This document shows positions 3,722 to 7,080 of a DNA stretch of 7,080 nt, in pieces. Each line of letters begins with the position of its first letter. Within the stretch, counting starts at the first letter, position 1. The notes under the pieces were generated by a model. It was given only the letters and a program-made list of their open reading frames with translations. It did no database searches and had not been told where the DNA came from. A program made the position numbers and the translations under genes. This stretch comes from an uncultured Clostridia bacterium (GTDB lineage: Bacteria; Bacillota; Clostridia; Oscillospirales; Acutalibacteraceae): positions 1 to 7,080 of the forward strand of contig CALCHE010000216.1 of the NCBI GenBank assembly GCA_937901145.1, given 5' to 3'.

Positions 3722-5380
3722 ATGGAAGCCTTAATTTCAAGGATAATAAATCAGATACATAAAAAGCCCTCGGATGTAACGGCTTACGAGGATCTCTTTT
3801 CTCTCTGTCGCAACATTGAAGAAAAAGGCGACTTCAAATTAGCTCACGATACCAACGGAATTTTAAGACGGCATGTCTCGACGGCTATGAAAAACCGTTA
3901 CAGTGTTAAAGAGATGTTTGAGCTGTACAAAAAAAGTCTGCTCTTTGATGCACCGCACTTTTTTGATAGTTATCTTCTTTATATCGAGATAAACCGAAAT
4001 CCTGAGGAGCGATTCTATCAACCTCGAAGAAAAAGACTTAAAATAGTCGTTGATGCCTTGCAGAAGCTGGCTGATGATGAGCTTGACGAGCTCTTCCTGT
4101 CTATGCCACCTCGAGTAGGTAAAACCACCATACTGATGTTCTTTTCCACCTGGATAATCGGACGGAACAGCGAGCTGTCAAATCTCTATTCGGCTTATTC
4201 CGATACTATAACCAAGGCATTTTATAACGGTGTGCTTGAGATAATCAATGACCCTGTTACCTATCTGTGGAACGATGTGTTTCCAAAGGCTAAAATCGTT
4301 CAGACCAATTCACAGGATGAAACGATTAATATTGACCGAAAGAAGCGTTATCCGTCTCTTACCTGCCGTTCTCTTTACGGTACACTTAACGGTGCCTGTG
4401 ACTGTAACGGCTTCGAGATTAACGACGACCTTATCGGCGGTATCGAAGAGGCACTCAATAAAGACCGACTGCAGGCTGCGTGGAGCAAGGTCGATAATAA
4501 CCTTCTTCCCAGAGCTAAGGAAACTGCGAAAATACTTTGGTGCGGTACCCGTTGGAGTATGATTGACCCCATCGGTTTACGTCTTGAGCTTTTGGAAAAT
4601 GACGAAAGATTTAAAAACCGCCGTTATGCCGTTATCAATCTGCCTGCTCTTGATGAAAATGACGAGAGTAATTTCGACTACGATTATTCCGTAGGCTTCA
4701 GCAGTGACTACTACAAGCAAAGACGTGCTTCTTTCGAAAGAAACAACGATATGGCATCCTGGCTTGCACAGTATATGGGACAGCCTATCGAAAGAGAGGG
4801 CGCTTTGTTTACTCCCGGTGATTTCAGATATTATAACGGTGTTTTGCCCGAAGGTGATCCTGACCGGATATTTATGGCCGTTGACCCTGCTTACGGTGGC
4901 GGTGACTTTGTCGCTTCGCCTGTCTGCTTTCAGTCCGGCTATGATATTTATGTTCACGATGTGGTTTATGATAGCGGAGATAAGAAAATTACACAGCCTC
5001 TTTTAGTGCAGAAGGTAATCAAGCACGATGTTGCGGCTATGCAGATAGAAGCCAACAAGTCAACGGAAGGCTACAAAGACGGAGTTCAGAAGCTGTTGAA
5101 AAAAGAAAAGAGAAGTATTAACATTACCACGAAAGCGGCGCCGTCAAATGTGGCAAAGCAGCAGAGGATATTTGATGCGGCTCCCGATATCCGTGAGATG
5201 ATGATTTTCCGAGAGTCGGGCAAAAGAAGCAAGGAATACAGCCTTTATATGCAGAATGTCTTTTCCTTCAAGATGTTTGCAAAGAATAAAAACGACGATG
5301 CTCCCGACTCTCTTGCCATGGCGGTGAAAATGGTGACAAATCCACCGAAAATATGTACTGTTTTCAGGCGCCCGGTGTAA
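3722..5380 (+). CDS. terL: Phage terminase large subunit
   Basis: This is the ATP-driven motor and nuclease that packages phage DNA into the prohead through the portal. Counting from the ATG at 3722 (552 aa), SMPPRVGKTT (127-136) is the terminase-style Walker A. FEINDD (231-236) is the likely Walker B, and ILWCGTRW (271-278) the coupling motif. The C-terminal RNase H-like nuclease shows FMAVDPAYGGGD with Asp388, IEANKSTEGY with Glu443, and NDDAPDSLA with Asp525/526 and Asp529. All catalytic positions are intact. A frame-open GTG lies at 3710, but GAGG (3712-3715) six bases before the ATG favours 3722. The first hundred or so residues form a helical extension before the usual ATPase core. No small terminase gene is found upstream. 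The closest named class from memory is the psiM2-like/TIGR01630 terminases. Confidence 0.95.
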   Translation: MEALISRIINQIHKKPSDVTAYEDLFSLCRNIEEKGDFKLAHDTNGILRRHVSTAMKNRYSVKEMFELYKKSLLFDAPHFFDSYLLYIEINRNPEERFYQPRRKRLKIVVDALQKLADDELDELFLSMPPRVGKTTILMFFSTWIIGRNSELSNLYSAYSDTITKAFYNGVLEIINDPVTYLWNDVFPKAKIVQTNSQDETINIDRKKRYPSLTCRSLYGTLNGACDCNGFEINDDLIGGIEEALNKDRLQAAWSKVDNNLLPRAKETAKILWCGTRWSMIDPIGLRLELLENDERFKNRRYAVINLPALDENDESNFDYDYSVGFSSDYYKQRRASFERNNDMASWLAQYMGQPIEREGALFTPGDFRYYNGVLPEGDPDRIFMAVDPAYGGGDFVASPVCFQSGYDIYVHDVVYDSGDKKITQPLLVQKVIKHDVAAMQIEANKSTEGYKDGVQKLLKKEKRSINITTKAAPSNVAKQQRIFDAAPDIREMMIFRESGKRSKEYSLYMQNVFSFKMFAKNKNDDAPDSLAMAVKMVTNPPKICTVFRRPV

Positions 5381-5397
5381 ATACAGACTTTTGTTTA

Positions 5398-5426
5398 TTG
5401 CTTTATGGTGAAATAGGTAATATAAT
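5398..5426 (+). promoter_or_regulatory. Possible promoter upstream of the portal gene
   Basis: TTGCTT (5398-5403) and TATAAT (5421-5426) are separated by 17 bases in the 80-base gap between terL and the portal gene. Transcription would start near 5433, before the ribosome binding site AAGGTGG (5447-5453). It could give the head genes extra transcription independent of the attenuator in front of terL. The -35 is only a partial match. Confidence 0.45.
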
Positions 5427-5460
5427 TAATAATAGAGAACTATAAAAAGGTGGTGAACAG

Positions 5461-6897
5461 GTGAGTATTGAAGAAAAAACACAGCGGATGTACGGCAGAA
5501 GAATTATCTTTACCGATGTGGATGAAATAACGGAGCAGAATGTTATCTCCGTGCTTGAGGATACTCTTCCCGTTCACGAAAAGAACAAAGCAGAAATCAA
5601 ATATCTTTACAACTACTGGAAGGGTAAACAGCCTGTTTTAGGCAGAAAGAAGGAAATCAGGCCCGAAATCAATAACATCATTGTCGAAAACAGGGCAAAT
5701 GAGATAGTTTCCTTCAAATCCTCTTACCTTATGGGTGAGCCGGTACAGTACATAAACAGAAGTAAGGAGAATATTTCCGATTCTCTTAATCTTTTCAATG
5801 AATATATGTTCTATGAGAATAAAGAGGCGAAGGATAAAACGCTTACCGATTGGTTTACTATCTGCGGCGTGGGCTACAGAATGGTGTTGCCTGTTCAGTA
5901 TGACAATCCCGATGAGGCACCCTTTAATATTTATATTCTCAATCCTATGCAGACCTATGTGGTTTATCATAACGGCTTGGGAAACAGAGAAATGATGAGT
6001 GTTCATTTCATCAAGAAAAAGGACGGCACATTTCTTTATATCATCTATACCGACTGCAGATACTTTGAGATTGTTGACGACGGTACGGGAAAGAAGATAA
6101 GGAACCGTGACTATCATTCTCTGCGAAATATCCCCATAATTGAATATCTTTCCAATGAGGCGAGACTTGGTGCATTTGAAGTGGTATTACCCATTCTCGA
6201 TGCCATAAACAATGTAGCTTCAAACCGTATTGATGCTGTTGAACAGTTCGTTCAGGCAATATTGGTTATTTGTGGCGGAGAAATAGAAGAAAAGGTGTTT
6301 AAATCCTTAAAACATTTAGGCGGTCTTAACCTTCCTGAGGGTGTGGATGTGAAGTATCTCGTACAGGAGCTTAATCAGATGCAGACACAGACCCTTGTGG
6401 ACTGTATGTATCAGACGGTGCTGACTATCTGCGGTATGCCTAACAGAAACGGCGGTACCTCCACCAGCGATACGGGCAAAGCGGTCATTATGCGTGACGG
6501 CTGGACTAATGCCGAGGCAAGAGCCAAGGATTCGGAAAAGATGTTCAAGCTCGCTGAAAAGAAATTTCTTAAAATCGCTCTTTATATCACAAACACTCTC
6601 CGTGGTACAGACCTTAAGCTGTCGGATATTGATATAAGACTTCCCCGAAGGAATTATGAAAATGTCCTCGAAAAAGCACAGGTACTCACTATGCTTCTTC
6701 AGAATCCGAAAATTCATCCGAAACTTGCCTTTGAGCACAGCGATATGTTTGTGGATCCTGAGTTCGCTTACACAATCAGTGAAGAGTATTACAAAGAATA
6801 TCAGGAAGAAAAGCTCAAGGAAGTTGAAGATTACACAAAGAGCCTCGTTGACGGTCAGAAAAAGGAAATAGACGATGAGGGCGAAGAAGATGTATGA
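5461..6897 (+). CDS. Phage portal protein, SPP1 gp6-like, 478 aa
   Basis: Portal proteins form the dodecameric ring at one head vertex through which terminase pumps DNA. The N-terminal signature is clear: YLYNYWKGKQPVLGRKKEI (48-66), then NNIIVENRANEIVSFKSSYL (71-90) and MGEPVQY, the Y..YW.G.Q / NN...N...IV / YLxGxPVxY pattern of the gp6 family. The middle carries the stem-like region and GGTSTSDTGKAVIMRDGW (about 332-349). The tail is strongly acidic (EIDDEGEEDV). The length fits the family. Translation starts at GTG 5461 behind AAGGTGG. Gene order terL then portal is canonical. A short downstream frame starts inside its last codons at 6890. Confidence 0.93.
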   Translation: MSIEEKTQRMYGRRIIFTDVDEITEQNVISVLEDTLPVHEKNKAEIKYLYNYWKGKQPVLGRKKEIRPEINNIIVENRANEIVSFKSSYLMGEPVQYINRSKENISDSLNLFNEYMFYENKEAKDKTLTDWFTICGVGYRMVLPVQYDNPDEAPFNIYILNPMQTYVVYHNGLGNREMMSVHFIKKKDGTFLYIIYTDCRYFEIVDDGTGKKIRNRDYHSLRNIPIIEYLSNEARLGAFEVVLPILDAINNVASNRIDAVEQFVQAILVICGGEIEEKVFKSLKHLGGLNLPEGVDVKYLVQELNQMQTQTLVDCMYQTVLTICGMPNRNGGTSTSDTGKAVIMRDGWTNAEARAKDSEKMFKLAEKKFLKIALYITNTLRGTDLKLSDIDIRLPRRNYENVLEKAQVLTMLLQNPKIHPKLAFEHSDMFVDPEFAYTISEEYYKEYQEEKLKEVEDYTKSLVDGQKKEIDDEGEEDV

Positions 6898-6943
6898 TTA
6901 TGCCGATAAGGTTTTAGTGCTTCTTTTAAAGCTATTTCTATAA
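6890..6943 (+). pseudogene. Start of the next phage gene, cut by the junction
   Basis: ATG at 6890 overlaps the end of the portal gene in another frame and is preceded by GAGG (6877-6880) nine bases upstream, the usual overlap for a tightly packed head module. It reads MYDYADKV and then runs into the foreign AT-rich sequence, stopping at 6941-6943 after 17 codons. A head or minor capsid gene is expected at this position, but too little remains to name it. Confidence 0.35.
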
Positions 6944-7080
6944 GTTTTTCTAATTCCTCTTCACTCATTACTGGATAAGCTCTATATCCTTTTTCATCGC
7001 CTAAATAATCAGTTCTCATAAATGCAGTTCTTCCTTGTGGAGAACCATCTAAGAAAGTTTTAAATCCACCTACTTTAAAG
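6905..7080 (-). CDS. Internal fragment of a YtcJ-type amidohydrolase, foreign to the phage
   Basis: On the minus strand a frame enters from the right edge reading FKVGGFKTFLDGSPQGRTAF, then MRTDYLGDEKGYRAYPVMSE and EELEKLIEIALKEALKP. The order KTFLDGSPQGRTA, YLGD, GYxxYPxMSxEELEKLI, IALKE matches the central part of predicted metal-dependent amidohydrolases of the YtcJ family. The frame stays open to a TGA at 6857-6855, but recognisable homology stops near 6905, where the portal-side sequence begins. Codons are strongly AT-biased (TTA, AGA, ATA), unlike the phage genes beside it. No start or end of the gene is present. It is either an assembly chimera with another genome or the edge of a recombination event. 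Family assignment is from motif recall. Confidence 0.62.

Noticed and set aside
4577..4957. 126-aa minus-strand frame inside terL
   Set aside because: It lies opposite the terminase region between ATPase and nuclease motifs, which is clearly coding on the plus strand.
5638..6117. 159-aa minus-strand frame inside the portal gene
   Set aside because: The portal frame has clear family signatures along its whole length, and the opposite frame shows none, nor a credible start.

Overview
The window looks like part of a temperate phage or phage-derived mobile element from a Gram-positive gut-type Clostridia host (Oscillospiraceae/Ruminococcaceae-like). This is inferred from the strong AGGAGG-type ribosome binding sites, consensus vegetative promoters with 17-bp spacers, moderately AT-rich DNA, and protein families common in Clostridia phages and conjugative elements. 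No host gene is present to fix the genus.

Left arm (1-1431, minus strand). A strong promoter at 1403-1431 reads leftward into a 42-aa amphipathic or membrane-active peptide, then a possible 32-aa single-helix peptide, a 258-aa accessory protein with an LPD29-like central region, and a cut-off gene at the left edge. A consensus plus-strand promoter (925-953) followed by a textbook terminator (998-1045) predicts an antisense RNA of about 85 nt between the 258-aa gene and the 32-aa ORF. The layout resembles a type I toxin-antitoxin locus.

Control region (1349-1676). Divergent promoters for the leftward genes and the rightward operon carry almost the same 16-bp element in their spacers. The element belongs to a family of four ATTCAG-N6-CTGAAT-like sites. 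The likely binder is the 74-aa HTH protein encoded first in the rightward operon.

Right arm (1616-6897, plus strand). Three translationally coupled genes, with overlapping stop and start codons, encode the HTH regulator, a resolvase/invertase-type serine recombinase, and a three-helix membrane protein with a C-terminal Mrr-type PD-(D/E)xK nuclease domain. The next intergenic gap holds two small hairpins with identical AACAGG loops, then a strong intrinsic terminator that competes with the second hairpin. It looks like an attenuator for the packaging genes. The large terminase (terL) and an SPP1 gp6-type portal follow. No small terminase gene is visible.

Right edge (about 6905-7080). The phage sequence stops abruptly just after the start of the next gene. 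It is replaced by visibly more AT-rich DNA carrying, on the minus strand, an internal piece of a YtcJ-type amidohydrolase. This looks like a chimeric assembly join or a recombination breakpoint rather than normal phage gene order.
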